Source of the DNA: Acidobacteriota bacterium
Lineage (GTDB): Bacteria; Acidobacteriota; Terriglobia; Terriglobales; SCQP01
Direction of reading: 5' to 3'
Assembly (NCBI GenBank): GCA_027459505.1
Contig: DAIDIE010000040.1
Span: forward strand, 112,211-176,210
Length of the DNA stretch: 64,000 nucleotides
Positions 27,275-36,606 of the stretch are shown piece after piece. Each line of letters begins with the position of its first letter. The first letter of the stretch is position 1. The notes under the pieces are model-generated. The model did not search any database. It saw nothing but the letters and a program-made list of their open reading frames with translations, and was not told where the DNA came from. Made by a program: the position numbers and the translations under genes.

Positions 27275-28630
27275 ATGCCCGCTCCTCTGCAATTGGCGCT
27301 GTTGCTGGCTATCCTCCTGCCGGCAACCAAGCTGGCGGCTTCGCTTTGCGACCGCTACAAGATCCCGCCGATCATCGGCGAGCTGCTGGTGGGGGTCATC
27401 TTCGGCCCCGGCGCGTTGAATGCCCTGGGAATGTTCTCCTCCCACAGCGCCTCCAGCGCGCTCCTGCTGCTGGCACAGCTTGGCGGCTACGTGCTGATGT
27501 TCATGGCCGGGCTGGAGACCGACATCGAACGCATGCGCGAGGCCAGCGGCACCGCCTTTTTCGTGGCCCTCTCGGGAGTCATCTGGCCCTTTTTCCTTGG
27601 GGCAGGGGTGGCGCGCTGGTTTGGCTTGGCATGGAAGCCGGCCCTCTTTCTCGGCGGCGCGCTGACTGCGACAAGCGTTTCCATCTCCGCGCGTACTCTG
27701 ATGGATGCTGGCCAGATGGCCTCCCATGAAGCCACCGTCATCTTGGGCGCGGCGGTTATTGACGACATCATGGGCATGTTCGTCCTGGCCCTGTTGGCCG
27801 CCACGGTGGTCAACGCCAAGGCGGCCAGCTTTGGCCTGGCGCCGTGGGCCAGCGCATGGCTGGAACACACTTTCCCCCTGGCGGGGCACTTTCCCCTGGC
27901 CACGCAACTGCTCACCATCAGCACAGGTGTTGGCCTGTTCTTTCTGATCGCGTACGGCGGCGCACAGCGGTGGCTGGATGCGCTCGTGCTGCAGCTGCGC
28001 AAACTTTCCGCCAACGAGGCGATTCCAAGCTGCGTGCTCGCCCTGGTTCTGCTGTACGCGATTTCCGCCGAGTGGCTGGGCAGCGTCGCCGGAATCACGG
28101 GCGCCTACCTGCTGGGTTATGTCTTTGCCGGTTCCCGCTATAAGGCCGATGTGGAGCGCAGTTTCTATGCCCTGGGGCATGCTTTTCTGATCCCCCTCTT
28201 TTTTGTGGCGGTGGGTCTCTCCAGCGACTATCGCGCCCTCTCCGGTCACTGGTGGCTGACGCTCAGCCTTCTCGCGGTTGCTGTCATCGGGAAGCTGGTG
28301 GGATGCGGATTGGCGGCGCTGGCCTCTGGGATGGACTGGGTGCGCGCCTGCCGGGTCGGTTGCGGTATGATCTCGCGCGGTGAAGTTGGCTTGATTGTGG
28401 CCGCAATCGGCGCCAGTACCGGCATCTTCACTTCCTCCGAGGTTGCAGTCATGGTAGCCGTCGTGCTCTTCACGACCCTGCTCACACCTTTCGCGTTGCG
28501 TTATGCATTTCAACTCAGGTCGCCGCAGGACCAGCAGGAAGCGCTTCCTGCCGCTGCCTTGGCCGGCGCGCTGCCGGAGAGCGAACTGGTCCTGGCCCGC
28601 GACGCGCTGTCAGCGCGGGGGGACAGGTAA
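27275..28630 (+). CDS. Cation:proton antiporter (CPA2/KefB-NapA type)
   Basis: 451 residues with ~12 membrane helices. The second helix carries IPPIIGELLVGVIFGPGAL, the family's hallmark. A central AAVIDDIMGMFVLALLA contains the conserved paired Asp of electrogenic CPA2 exchangers. SAEWLGSVAGITGAYLLGYV and RVGCGMISRGEVGLIVAAIG are also typical. The protein lacks a C-terminal TrkA-N/RCK domain, so it is a short, Na+/H+-type member rather than full KefB/C. It starts 7 bases after the TPR gene, and a kinase-like gene follows 30 bases downstream, suggesting one transcription unit. Confidence 0.9.
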   Translation: MPAPLQLALLLAILLPATKLAASLCDRYKIPPIIGELLVGVIFGPGALNALGMFSSHSASSALLLLAQLGGYVLMFMAGLETDIERMREASGTAFFVALSGVIWPFFLGAGVARWFGLAWKPALFLGGALTATSVSISARTLMDAGQMASHEATVILGAAVIDDIMGMFVLALLAATVVNAKAASFGLAPWASAWLEHTFPLAGHFPLATQLLTISTGVGLFFLIAYGGAQRWLDALVLQLRKLSANEAIPSCVLALVLLYAISAEWLGSVAGITGAYLLGYVFAGSRYKADVERSFYALGHAFLIPLFFVAVGLSSDYRALSGHWWLTLSLLAVAVIGKLVGCGLAALASGMDWVRACRVGCGMISRGEVGLIVAAIGASTGIFTSSEVAVMVAVVLFTTLLTPFALRYAFQLRSPQDQQEALPAAALAGALPESELVLARDALSARGDR

Positions 28631-28660
28631 TTCACAAACCGCCCCGCAAGAGGAAATCCA

Positions 28661-29644
28661 ATGGAAGTTACGGAACCGGCACAATTCCCGCGCACCCTGC
28701 TCGAACCCGGCGCAGTGCTGGGCGCCTACCGCCTGCTGCGGGAGGTGGACCGCACCCCCTTGACGACGGCATTTGAAGCGCGAGAAGAAAATAGCGGGCG
28801 CACCGTCATGGTGCGCCTCCCCGCTTTTGCCAACGCCGCTGATCCCTCTGTAGCCGCCAGGCTGCGCCGCGAAGCGGAAATCCTGAAGGCTCTGAACCAC
28901 CCCGGGTTGCTGCACTTGATCAACGAGGGACCGCTGAGCCGCCCATACCTGGTTATGGAATGGTTTCCGGGCGAGTCATTGCGCCGCTTGATTGCGGCTG
29001 GCGCCCTGCCGCCGCAACGTGCCATTGCCCTTACGCTGCGCATTGCCGAACCGCTCGCCTATTTGCATAACCGCGGAATCGTGGTCCGCGACCTCAATCC
29101 GGCGCACATCCTGGTCGGTGAGCACGACACCATTAAACTGACGGAAATTGAAGCAGCGGCCAAAGCCGGGGCGCAACGGCTCACCTTCGCCAGCGTGCGG
29201 CAGTTGCTGCTTGCCACCGCCTACACCGCCCCGGAGGAATTATCCGGCGGACGCGGCGATGAGCGCTCCGACGTCTATGCGCTGGGCGCCATCCTCTATG
29301 AAATGCTGACCGCCCGCCTTCCTTTTGAACAGGCCAGCCTGGCGGAACGTGTACAACGTTCACCATCTTTTCCCAACCCCCATGCCGCCGCGCTTCCCGC
29401 GCAACTTCAGCAGGTAGTCTTGCGGGCGTTGCAGCCCGAGCCACGGCGGCGTTATGCCAGCGTCCGCGACCTGATGCACGACCTCATGCACCTCGACGAA
29501 CTCACCGCTCCGGAAAGGGTCGCCCCCCGCGCGGCAAAACGTCAGCTCCATCCGCTGCTTCGCCGGGCATTACTTTACGCCGCCGCCCTGCTATTGCCGG
29601 TGCTGATCTTCCTGCTCATGCTCGCCTCGCTTCGCCGAGGATAG
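28661..29644 (+). CDS. Membrane-anchored serine/threonine pseudokinase
   Basis: 327 residues with a kinase fold and one C-terminal membrane helix (ALLYAAALLLPVLIFLLMLA). Helix alphaC Glu is present (RREAEILKALNHPG), as are the APE motif (YTAPEE) and the subdomain IX/XI pattern (DERSDVYALGAILYEML). The catalytic motifs are degraded. There is no Gly-rich loop. The beta3 Lys is Arg (VMVRLP, R52). HRDLKPxN has become VRDLNPAH: Asp144 stays, but Lys is Asn and Asn is His. DFG has become EIE (162-164). It is therefore predicted to be catalytically dead, perhaps a scaffold or regulator of the adjacent antiporter or channel; that role is inference. A Shine-Dalgarno (AAGAGGAAA) precedes ATG 28661. Confidence 0.85.
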   Translation: MEVTEPAQFPRTLLEPGAVLGAYRLLREVDRTPLTTAFEAREENSGRTVMVRLPAFANAADPSVAARLRREAEILKALNHPGLLHLINEGPLSRPYLVMEWFPGESLRRLIAAGALPPQRAIALTLRIAEPLAYLHNRGIVVRDLNPAHILVGEHDTIKLTEIEAAAKAGAQRLTFASVRQLLLATAYTAPEELSGGRGDERSDVYALGAILYEMLTARLPFEQASLAERVQRSPSFPNPHAAALPAQLQQVVLRALQPEPRRRYASVRDLMHDLMHLDELTAPERVAPRAAKRQLHPLLRRALLYAAALLLPVLIFLLMLASLRRG

Positions 29645-29755
29645 CCGGCCCGCGCAAGCCGCTTGGCGGTTTGCATTCGCCCCGGCGTCTCCGCACAATA
29701 AACGTTGCTGCTCCTTCTCGGTCCGGGGCGCACATTCCACAGCAACGGAGACGGC

Positions 29756-30877
29756 GTGCAGACTCATTTCCATCTGGCGGGCCATCCCTGGATTTTCTCC
29801 CTCGTTCTAGCCGCGATTGCCTTGCTGGCCGCGCTACTGGTCCACGGCTTTTCCACCCGTCTGCTGCGCGCCTGGGCGCGGCACCGGGGCGGCGAAACCG
29901 CCCCTCACGCCTTACGACACGTCTTCCGCCCCCTGGCTCTGCTGTTGCCCGTTCTGGCCCTGCTCAGCGTTCTGCCGCTGTTTCCTTTCCCGGCGGTGCA
30001 CCTCAAATCGGCGGCTCACGGCCTGGGTGTTGCGCTCATCGCGGCCGTTGCCTGGCTCACGGTGGGAATGCTTCGTTCAACGGAGGATTTTATCCAGCAT
30101 CGGCTGCGTCTTCAGGCGGCCGACAACCTGCGCGCCCGCCGCCTCGCCACCCAGATGCAGATCATGCGGCAGATCCTCTCGGTGGTGATCATTGTCGTGG
30201 CCACCGGACTCACCCTGATGACATTTCCCGCCGTCCGGCAGGTGGGCACCGGATTGTTTGCCTCCGCCGGTGTTGCCGGACTGGTGGTGGGCCTGGCCGC
30301 CCGGCCTACCCTCACCAGTCTTCTCGCCGGCGTTCAGGTGGCCCTCACCCAACCCATCCGCCTCGAAGATGTTGTCATTGTGGAAGGGGAGTGGGGTTGG
30401 ATCGAAGAGATTCACACCACCTACGTCGTGGTTCGCATCTGGGACCTGCGCCGTTTGATCGTGCCGCTCACCTACTTCATCGAAAAGCCCTTTCAGAATT
30501 GGACGCGCACCTCCGCCGACCTGCTCGGCTCCGTGTACCTCTACGTGGACTACACCGTGCCGGTGGATGATATTCGCAACTACCTGACGGAAGTACTGAA
30601 AACGACTCCCTTGTGGGATGGAAAGGTGGCCAACGTGCAGATGACGGACGCTACCCGCGAAGGCGTGCAGCTCCGTGTCCTGGTGAGCGCCGCCGATTCC
30701 GGCAAAGCCTGGGATCTGCGCTGCTTCCTGCGCGAAAAAATGATCGCCTACGTGCAACAGAACTATCCGCAAGCGCTCCCCCGCGTACGCGCCGAACTGG
30801 TGAACCGCCCGCCAGCTGCCGACTTCCAGCCCGGCCACGCAACGCGGAGCATTGGCGGCGAGGCCAGCCACCCATGA
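29756..30877 (+). CDS. Mechanosensitive ion channel, MscS family
   Basis: 373 residues from GTG 29756, chosen for GGAG at 29747-29750; the frame opens earlier at 29705. Four predicted membrane segments occupy the first ~200 residues. The pore-lining helix region is GTGLFASAGVAGLVVGLAARPTL, the MscS signature. It is followed by the beta domain (QPIRLEDVVIVEGEWGWIEEI, RRLIVPLTYFIEKPFQNW) and an alpha/beta C-terminus. The likely role is a tension-gated osmotic release channel. It follows the antiporter and pseudokinase in the same direction, 111 bases after the latter, and may belong to an ion/osmotic stress cluster. Confidence 0.9.
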   Translation: MQTHFHLAGHPWIFSLVLAAIALLAALLVHGFSTRLLRAWARHRGGETAPHALRHVFRPLALLLPVLALLSVLPLFPFPAVHLKSAAHGLGVALIAAVAWLTVGMLRSTEDFIQHRLRLQAADNLRARRLATQMQIMRQILSVVIIVVATGLTLMTFPAVRQVGTGLFASAGVAGLVVGLAARPTLTSLLAGVQVALTQPIRLEDVVIVEGEWGWIEEIHTTYVVVRIWDLRRLIVPLTYFIEKPFQNWTRTSADLLGSVYLYVDYTVPVDDIRNYLTEVLKTTPLWDGKVANVQMTDATREGVQLRVLVSAADSGKAWDLRCFLREKMIAYVQQNYPQALPRVRAELVNRPPAADFQPGHATRSIGGEASHP

Positions 30878-30961
30878 GGCCCACTGCACCGCTTAACGGT
30901 TGTGCCCCGCTGGAAACGCGCGGGCTGCAAAGCCCTGCTACACTGACGCTCGGAGACGCCT

Positions 30962-31375
30962 GTGAAAACCACCCTCTCGCTCGATTACAACGACGCCAAT
31001 CGCGCCGTGCAGGCCATCGTTGAAGAAGCCCGGCGCCGCGGCAAAGCCGTCACCGTCGCGGTTGCCGATGCCCATGGCGAGCTGCTGGCCTTTGCCCGCA
31101 TGGACGGTACCGCAATCACCACCGTTCGCATCGCCTCGAATAAGGCGCGCACTTCGGCTCGCATCGGCAAACCCAGCGTTCACGTCGGAACGCAGATGCG
31201 GGGCGACGAGCCCTTCGACATCGCCTTCTATGGCGATGATCAGTTCATTGGCTGGCGCGGTGGCCTTCCCGTAGTTCAAGATGGAGCGGTGATCGGCGCG
31301 GTCGCCGTCAGCGGCCTTACCGGCGAGGAAGACGAGGAACTGGCAGCGCTCGGAATCCGGCAAATCCTCGGATAA
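30962..31375 (+). CDS. GlcG/HbpS heme-degrading/heme-binding family protein
   Basis: 137 residues from GTG 30962 with GGAG shortly upstream (30953-30956). It shows the GlcG/HbpS fold pattern: AVADAHGELLAFARMDG, ASNKARTSARI, GGLPVVQDGAVIGAVAVSGL and EEDEELAALGI. Members bind heme, corrinoid or organic ligands as octamers; the exact ligand cannot be read from sequence. It stands alone between mscS and a dispersed repeat. Confidence 0.85.
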   Translation: MKTTLSLDYNDANRAVQAIVEEARRRGKAVTVAVADAHGELLAFARMDGTAITTVRIASNKARTSARIGKPSVHVGTQMRGDEPFDIAFYGDDQFIGWRGGLPVVQDGAVIGAVAVSGLTGEEDEELAALGIRQILG

Positions 31376-31384
31376 GAACCCCCG

Positions 31385-31570
31385 AAAGGAGCGAGCCACC
31401 GAGTCCTCCCTGTGGGAGGAAATCGCAGGTGGAGGGCCGCGAAATCCCGAAGGGCGCCCCCCCTCGCGCGGGGGAGGAGCCCGGCCTCGGCGGCCTCACG
31501 TTCTCACTGGAGAACGCGCCAGCGACCAACGGGAGCGGGCGGCCTGAAGGAGACGAGGCCGTGCCTCTTC
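31385..31570 (+). repeat. Dispersed repeat family R1, copy 1
   Basis: About 186 bases sharing long near-identical blocks with copies at 41047-41240 and 51709-51890, all in the same orientation. Conserved blocks include GGAGCGAGCCACCGAGTCC, AATCGCAGGTGGAGGGCCGC and GAGGAGCCCGGCCTCGGCGG. Internal hairpins include CCTCCctgtgGGAGG and CGTTCTC-actg-GAGAACG. All copies end GTGYCTCYTC. No gene is evident; it sits 10 bases after the GlcG gene. Confidence 0.85.
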
Positions 31571-31666
31571 AGTCGCGCGCGCGAACGAGTAAGGAGTGCA
31601 CCTAACGCCAATCGTCCCCGGGGGCTTTGGTCGCAAACTGGCGGTCACCAGCTACCTCGTTAGCTT

Positions 31667-32779
31667 CTACGCCGTCCCTTTGCGCTGCGCCGCCGGCGGC
31701 CAGATCGGGCTAGCGCCGCGCGCGTATTGCGCTGGCGCCGGTACCTCCACCCCAAGTTGCTCGGCGGCGTGCCACACCCAGCGCGGGTCATTCAAAAACG
31801 CGCGCGCCATGGCCACAAAATCCGCCTGCCCGTGCGCCAGAATGTCTTCCACCTGCTCGGCCGTATAGATCATTCCCACCGCCTCGGTGAGCAGCCCCGT
31901 CTCGCGCCGCACGCGCTCGGCGAACGGTACTTGGTATTTTTCCGCCACCGGAATGTGCACGCCGGGAACCACTCCGCCGCTGGAAACGCAAACGTAATCC
32001 AGCCCCACCGTCTTCAGCTGCGCGGCGAAGGCAACCGCTTCGTCCAGGTTGACGCCACCTTCGGCCCAGTCGGTGCCGGTAATCCGCGCTCCCAGCACAA
32101 CGTGCGCGGGCAGCACATCGCGCACGCTGCGCGCCACCATCAGGGGAAAGCGCAGACGGTTATCTAACAATCCGCCAAAGTGATCGGTGCGGCGATTGGA
32201 AAGCGGCGACAGAAACTGATGAATCAGATAGCCATGCGCGCAGTGCAGCTCAATCACATCAAAGCCAACGCGCGCCGCCCGCCGCGCCGCGGTGGTAAAG
32301 GACTCACAAATACCCTCAATCTCGCTCTCGCTTAACTCGTGCGGTGTCTGCGAATGCTCGTTAAAGGGAAGCGGCGAGGGCGCGACAATCGCCCACCCGT
32401 CCTCATCCGTGCGAAGCGGCCGGCCATGCTCCACCCAGGGGCGGTGCACCGCCGCCTTGCGCCCCGCATGCGCAAGCTGAATGCCGAAACGCGTTCCGGT
32501 GGCAAAGCGCCGCGCCGCTCCCAGCGCGTGCTGCAGCGCCAGTTCGTTGGCTTGCGAGTAAAGCCCTAAATCGCCGTGGCTGATGCGCCCGCGGCGTTCC
32601 ACCGCGGTTGCCTCCACCATGAACAGTCCCGCGCCGGAGTAGCCGTACTGGCAGAAATGCTGCACATGCCAGTCGCTGGCGCAGCCATCGTCGGCGCTAT
32701 ACATGCACATTGGCGAAACCGCGACGCGGTTTCGCAACTCCAGCGCCCCCAGGCGCAGTGGCTGAAATAAAAGACTCAT
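31667..32779 (-). CDS. NADH:flavin oxidoreductase, old yellow enzyme (YqjM-like)
   Basis: 370-residue FMN-dependent ene-reductase. The N-terminus has LGALELRNRVAVSPMCMYSA, with the Cys that tunes FMN in YqjM-class enzymes. IQLAHAGRKAAVHRPW, FDVIELHCAHGYLIHQFLSP and SNRRTDHFGG hold the substrate- and FMN-contacting residues. The C-terminus has GQADFVAMARAFLNDPRW. It reduces activated C=C bonds with NAD(P)H; the natural substrate is unknown. It is divergent from the MOSC gene, with a ~96-bp gap. Confidence 0.92.
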   Translation of the reverse strand: MSLLFQPLRLGALELRNRVAVSPMCMYSADDGCASDWHVQHFCQYGYSGAGLFMVEATAVERRGRISHGDLGLYSQANELALQHALGAARRFATGTRFGIQLAHAGRKAAVHRPWVEHGRPLRTDEDGWAIVAPSPLPFNEHSQTPHELSESEIEGICESFTTAARRAARVGFDVIELHCAHGYLIHQFLSPLSNRRTDHFGGLLDNRLRFPLMVARSVRDVLPAHVVLGARITGTDWAEGGVNLDEAVAFAAQLKTVGLDYVCVSSGGVVPGVHIPVAEKYQVPFAERVRRETGLLTEAVGMIYTAEQVEDILAHGQADFVAMARAFLNDPRWVWHAAEQLGVEVPAPAQYARGASPIWPPAAQRKGTA

Positions 32780-32875
32780 GGCGGGTTCCCTCGGCGCCGG
32801 CCAGTTGGGCGCGTACCTCTGCTTTCATTGTACCCACCGTGTCGTTTGGTTTTCCCTTCGGCTATGCTTGGGGAC

Positions 32876-33538
32876 ATGAGCGTGGCTCTCGCCGCCAAGG
32901 TGCTCTCCATTCAGACCGGGCGCCCAAAGACCTATCAGCTCCCCAATGGCGGGAGTTGGCGCTCGGCTCTGGAAAAAGGCGCGGCGCTCGAGCCGGTGCG
33001 CCTCCACTCCGATCACCTGGAAGGGGACCAGGTCGCCGACACCCGCCACCATGGGGGCCCCGATAAGGCCATGCTGCTCTACCCGGCAGCGCATTATCCG
33101 CGCTGGAAAGATGAGTACGGCTGGAACTTTCCTTATGGAGGCCTCGGCGAAAACCTCACCGTCAGCGGGCTTGAAGAAGAGAGTGTCTGTATCGGCGACG
33201 TTTATCGGCTGGGCGAGGGGCATGACGCGGTCGAACTCCAGGTCACCCAGCCCCGCGAGCCCTGCAACAACCTTGACCGATACTGGAACAACCCGCAACT
33301 GGCCTCTCTCGCTCGCGAGCTGAACCGCACCGGCTGGTACGTCCGCGTCCTGCGTCCAGGAGAACTGCGCAGCGGGATGGCATTGGAGTTGCTCGATCGC
33401 CCCAACCCGGACTGGAGCATAGCCCGCGCCAGCAACGTGTTCTACCGGCGCAAAGAACTGCTGCAAACGGCGGCGGAACTGCGCGCCTGTCCCGGCCTGA
33501 GCGCACGTTGGCAGGAGCGGCTCGCCCCAAGGCCGTAA
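32876..33538 (+). CDS. MOSC domain-containing protein (YiiM-like)
   Basis: 220 residues from ATG 32876. The MOSC beta-barrel carries DTRHHGGPDKAMLLYPA, the conserved H-G-G-D-KA block, and QPREPCNNLD, where the Cys is the predicted molybdenum-cofactor ligand. FPYGGLGENLTVSGL is also family-typical. The C-terminal WSIARASNVFYRR helical tail matches YiiM proteins. E. coli YiiM reduces N-hydroxylated compounds using Moco; a similar role is likely. No molybdopterin genes are adjacent. Confidence 0.9.
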   Translation: MSVALAAKVLSIQTGRPKTYQLPNGGSWRSALEKGAALEPVRLHSDHLEGDQVADTRHHGGPDKAMLLYPAAHYPRWKDEYGWNFPYGGLGENLTVSGLEEESVCIGDVYRLGEGHDAVELQVTQPREPCNNLDRYWNNPQLASLARELNRTGWYVRVLRPGELRSGMALELLDRPNPDWSIARASNVFYRRKELLQTAAELRACPGLSARWQERLAPRP

Positions 33539-33703
33539 AGCTGTCCGTTGCGGCGCGATCGCGCCAGGCAAACCGAATGGAGAGTGGCTCGCCGCCCTGT
33601 CCACCTCCGCGTGCCTTTCCCCCCTCCGGCATGAGAGGATAGAAGTTCGGGCCAGCCGTGCCGGTCCGCAAATCCCTTGCAGCGTTTCACTCGTTTGCCA
33701 ACC

Positions 33704-36601
33704 ATGGAAATCACCTTCCGCGAAGCCGACCTGCCCCTGAAAAAGGAAGTCAGTTATTTGGGCCGGCTCCTCGGTCATGTGATCGAGGAGCAGGAGGGCC
33801 CGGCCAGCCTGGCCCTGGAAGAGGAGATTCGCAATCTCTGTAAAGCTGTCCGCGCCGGCGACCGCGCCAGCGAGCCGGTGCTCGCCGAGCGCCTCGCCCA
33901 GCTCTCGCCCGCCGATTCAGTGCGGATTGCCCGCGCCTTTACCCTCTATTTCCAGCTTGTCAACCTGGCTGAGCAGCGCCACCGCACCCGCCGCAAACGC
34001 GAACACGACCGCCACGGCAAAGCGCAGTTCGGCTCTATTGCGCACACGCTCGAGGTGCTGGACGTCCAGGGCATTGACGCCTTGCAGATCCGCGACCGCC
34101 TCAACGATGTATCGCTCGAACTGGTCTTGACCGCCCATCCCACCCAAGCGCTGCGCCGCACCGTGCTGCACCGCGTCGACGAGATTGGCCGCCTGTTGGA
34201 ACGCATCGAAGCGCGCGACCTCACCCTGGTCGAGCAGGCGCAGTTGCGGGAAGACCTGCTCGAGCAGATTGAAGCGCTGTGGCTGACGAATCAGATCCGC
34301 TCCGAGCGCCTTTCCGTGCTCGATGAGGTGCGCAGCACCCTCTACTATTTTGAAGACGTTTTCTTTCAGGCCATTCCCCGCCTGCACCGCGAGCTGCGAG
34401 AACAGTTCCGGGCCAGCGATCCCGATGCCGATCTCCGCGATCTGCCCCCGTTTCTGACCTTTGCCTCCTGGGTCGGCGGCGACGGCGACGGCAACCCCTA
34501 CGTGGACGCCACCACCGTCCTGCGCACCCTGGAACTGCATCGCCTCACCGCGCGCCGCTTTTATCAGCGGCAGCTTTCCACGCTGTTTTTTGAACTGGGC
34601 CACAACCGTGACCTGTTTCCGCAGCCCCAGACGGAAGAAGAGAAACAGGCCTACCCGGAGGCCGCGGCCTTGTGGGCGTTGATCGAGCGCTACCGCCGCA
34701 TCCTCGGTCCTCCCTCGCCGCGTCTTGAGCCGGAACCGTTGCGAGAGCTGGTCATGCGTATGAGCGCGCGCATCGAGTACGGCAGCCCGCATCACTACCC
34801 GCATCCGTCGGAAATGGAGTCGGACCTGCGCGTGCTGCGCGATGCTCTGGCGCGCCCCAGCGCGCGCGGCTCCAAAGCGGCCCGCCGCGGCGCCCGCCGC
34901 GTCACCGACCTGATCAGCGCCCTGCGCACCTTCGGCTTTCACCTCGCGTCTCTGGACATCCGCAACAACTCCGACGCGCACCAGAGCGCCATCTGCGAAT
35001 TCCTCGGCGGCGCCTACGCAGACCTCGGCGTCGAGCAGAAGGTCGCGGCGCTGCGCGCCCAGGCGGCGCGCGGCGCGGTCACCGGCCCCGGCGGCGGCCC
35101 AGGATCGCATCCCGTGCTCAACGTCTTCCGCGCCATTGCCGAAGGACAGCGCGACGGCTCGCCCCAGGCCATCCGCAACTACGTCATCAGCATGACCCGC
35201 GACGCCAGCGACATCTGGGAAGTGCTGGCGCTGGGCTCGCTCGCCGGTATCTGCAAAATTGACGAGCACGGCCTGCTGCAGTCCTCCATCCATCCGGTAC
35301 CGCTTTTTGAGACCACCGCCGATCTGGAGGCCGCCCCTGCGGTGCTGGAAGAAATGTTTCGCGACCCGGCCTACCGCGGCTATCTCGAGCGCATGGGGAA
35401 CGTGCAGCAGGTGATGGTCGGCTATTCCGACAGCAATAAAGACGGCGGCTATCTCACCTCCCACTGGCTGCTCTACCAGGGGCAACGGCAAATGGCGAAA
35501 GCGGCGGCCAAACACGGCATTCGCCTGGAGTTCTTCCACGGCCGCGGCGGCACCGTCGCGCGCGGTGGCGGCCGCGCCTATGAGGCTATCCTCGCGCTGC
35601 CCCCCGGCACGGTGGGCGGACGCCTGCGCATCACCGAGCAGGGCGAGGTCATCAGCACCAAGTACCCCGACCCCGAAATCGCGCAACGCAATCTGGAGCT
35701 GGCGGTTTCCGGAACGCTGCTGGCCACCATTGGTATCGATCCAACCCACGCCCCCACGGACGCCGGGGCACCCGCTCTGCCCAGCGCCTCCGAAACCGAA
35801 GCGCTCATCGACGAGAACGGGAATCCGCCAGACACCGGGGCGACATCGCTCGCGCAACCCTGTGCGCGCACGCGCCCGCTGCGCCCCGGCGAGCTGCCCG
35901 AACTGGAACCAGAGTGGGAGCGCGCCATGACCGAGCTCTCCAGCGACGCCCTGCGCGCCTATCAGCACATGCTGCACGGCACGCCCGACCTGCTGGAATA
36001 TTTCTGGGAGGCCACTCCCATCAGCGAGCTGGGCCAGCTCAATATTGGCTCGCGGCCGACTTTCCGCGGTGGCCGCCCGCAGTTTGAATCGCTGCGCGCC
36101 ATCCCCTGGGTCTTTGCCTGGACCCAGAACCGCGCCCTGCTGCCCGCCTGGTATGGACTGGGCGCCGCCCTGCAGCCCCGCGTTGCAACTCCCGCGGGAC
36201 AAAAGCTGCTTAGCTCCATGTACCGTTGCTGGAGCTTCTTCCGCGATCTGGTCGACAACGCCGAAATGGCGCTCGCCAAAGCCGACCTGCGCATCGCCGC
36301 TCTCTACGCCACGCTCGATTCCAACCCCGAGCGCGCCGCCCGTGTCCAGCAGCAACTCGAAGCAGAGTACGAGCGCTCGGTAAACGCGCTGCTGGCCATT
36401 ACCGGGGAAAAGCATTTGCTGCAGCGCTCGCCCGTCTTGCGCCGCTCCATCCGCCTGCGCAATCCCTACGTGGATCCGCTCAGTTATCTGCAGGTGAAAC
36501 TGCTGAAGTCCAAACGCGCCGGCAATCACCCCTGGGACAATGAACGCGCCCTGCTGCTCACCATTCAGGGCATTGCCGCCGGCATGCGCAACACTGGCTG
36601 A
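33704..36601 (+). CDS. ppc: Phosphoenolpyruvate carboxylase
   Basis: Anaplerotic enzyme converting PEP and bicarbonate to oxaloacetate. 965 residues from ATG 33704. The catalytic His is in [13 protein letters not shown]; the second active block is [19 protein letters not shown]; and [13 protein letters not shown] holds the essential Arg/Gly loop. The C-terminus ends GMRNTG, matching the conserved xNTG required for activity. A ~60-residue stretch after [18 protein letters not shown] is Pro/Thr/Glu-rich ([17 protein letters not shown]) and looks like a lineage-specific linker insertion. The ABC-F gene follows 5 bases after the stop, so they are probably co-transcribed. Confidence 0.96.
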   Translation: MEITFREADLPLKKEVSYLGRLLGHVIEEQEGPASLALEEEIRNLCKAVRAGDRASEPVLAERLAQLSPADSVRIARAFTLYFQLVNLAEQRHRTRRKREHDRHGKAQFGSIAHTLEVLDVQGIDALQIRDRLNDVSLELVLTAHPTQALRRTVLHRVDEIGRLLERIEARDLTLVEQAQLREDLLEQIEALWLTNQIRSERLSVLDEVRSTLYYFEDVFFQAIPRLHRELREQFRASDPDADLRDLPPFLTFASWVGGDGDGNPYVDATTVLRTLELHRLTARRFYQRQLSTLFFELGHNRDLFPQPQTEEEKQAYPEAAALWALIERYRRILGPPSPRLEPEPLRELVMRMSARIEYGSPHHYPHPSEMESDLRVLRDALARPSARGSKAARRGARRVTDLISALRTFGFHLASLDIRNNSDAHQSAICEFLGGAYADLGVEQKVAALRAQAARGAVTGPGGGPGSHPVLNVFRAIAEGQRDGSPQAIRNYVISMTRDASDIWEVLALGSLAGICKIDEHGLLQSSIHPVPLFETTADLEAAPAVLEEMFRDPAYRGYLERMGNVQQVMVGYSDSNKDGGYLTSHWLLYQGQRQMAKAAAKHGIRLEFFHGRGGTVARGGGRAYEAILALPPGTVGGRLRITEQGEVISTKYPDPEIAQRNLELAVSGTLLATIGIDPTHAPTDAGAPALPSASETEALIDENGNPPDTGATSLAQPCARTRPLRPGELPELEPEWERAMTELSSDALRAYQHMLHGTPDLLEYFWEATPISELGQLNIGSRPTFRGGRPQFESLRAIPWVFAWTQNRALLPAWYGLGAALQPRVATPAGQKLLSSMYRCWSFFRDLVDNAEMALAKADLRIAALYATLDSNPERAARVQQQLEAEYERSVNALLAITGEKHLLQRSPVLRRSIRLRNPYVDPLSYLQVKLLKSKRAGNHPWDNERALLLTIQGIAAGMRNTG

Positions 36602-36606
36602 GCGTC

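Noticed and set aside
33917..36529. 870-codon open frame antisense to ppc
   Set aside because: The length is explained by the GC-rich third positions of ppc; the sense strand has complete PEP carboxylase motifs.
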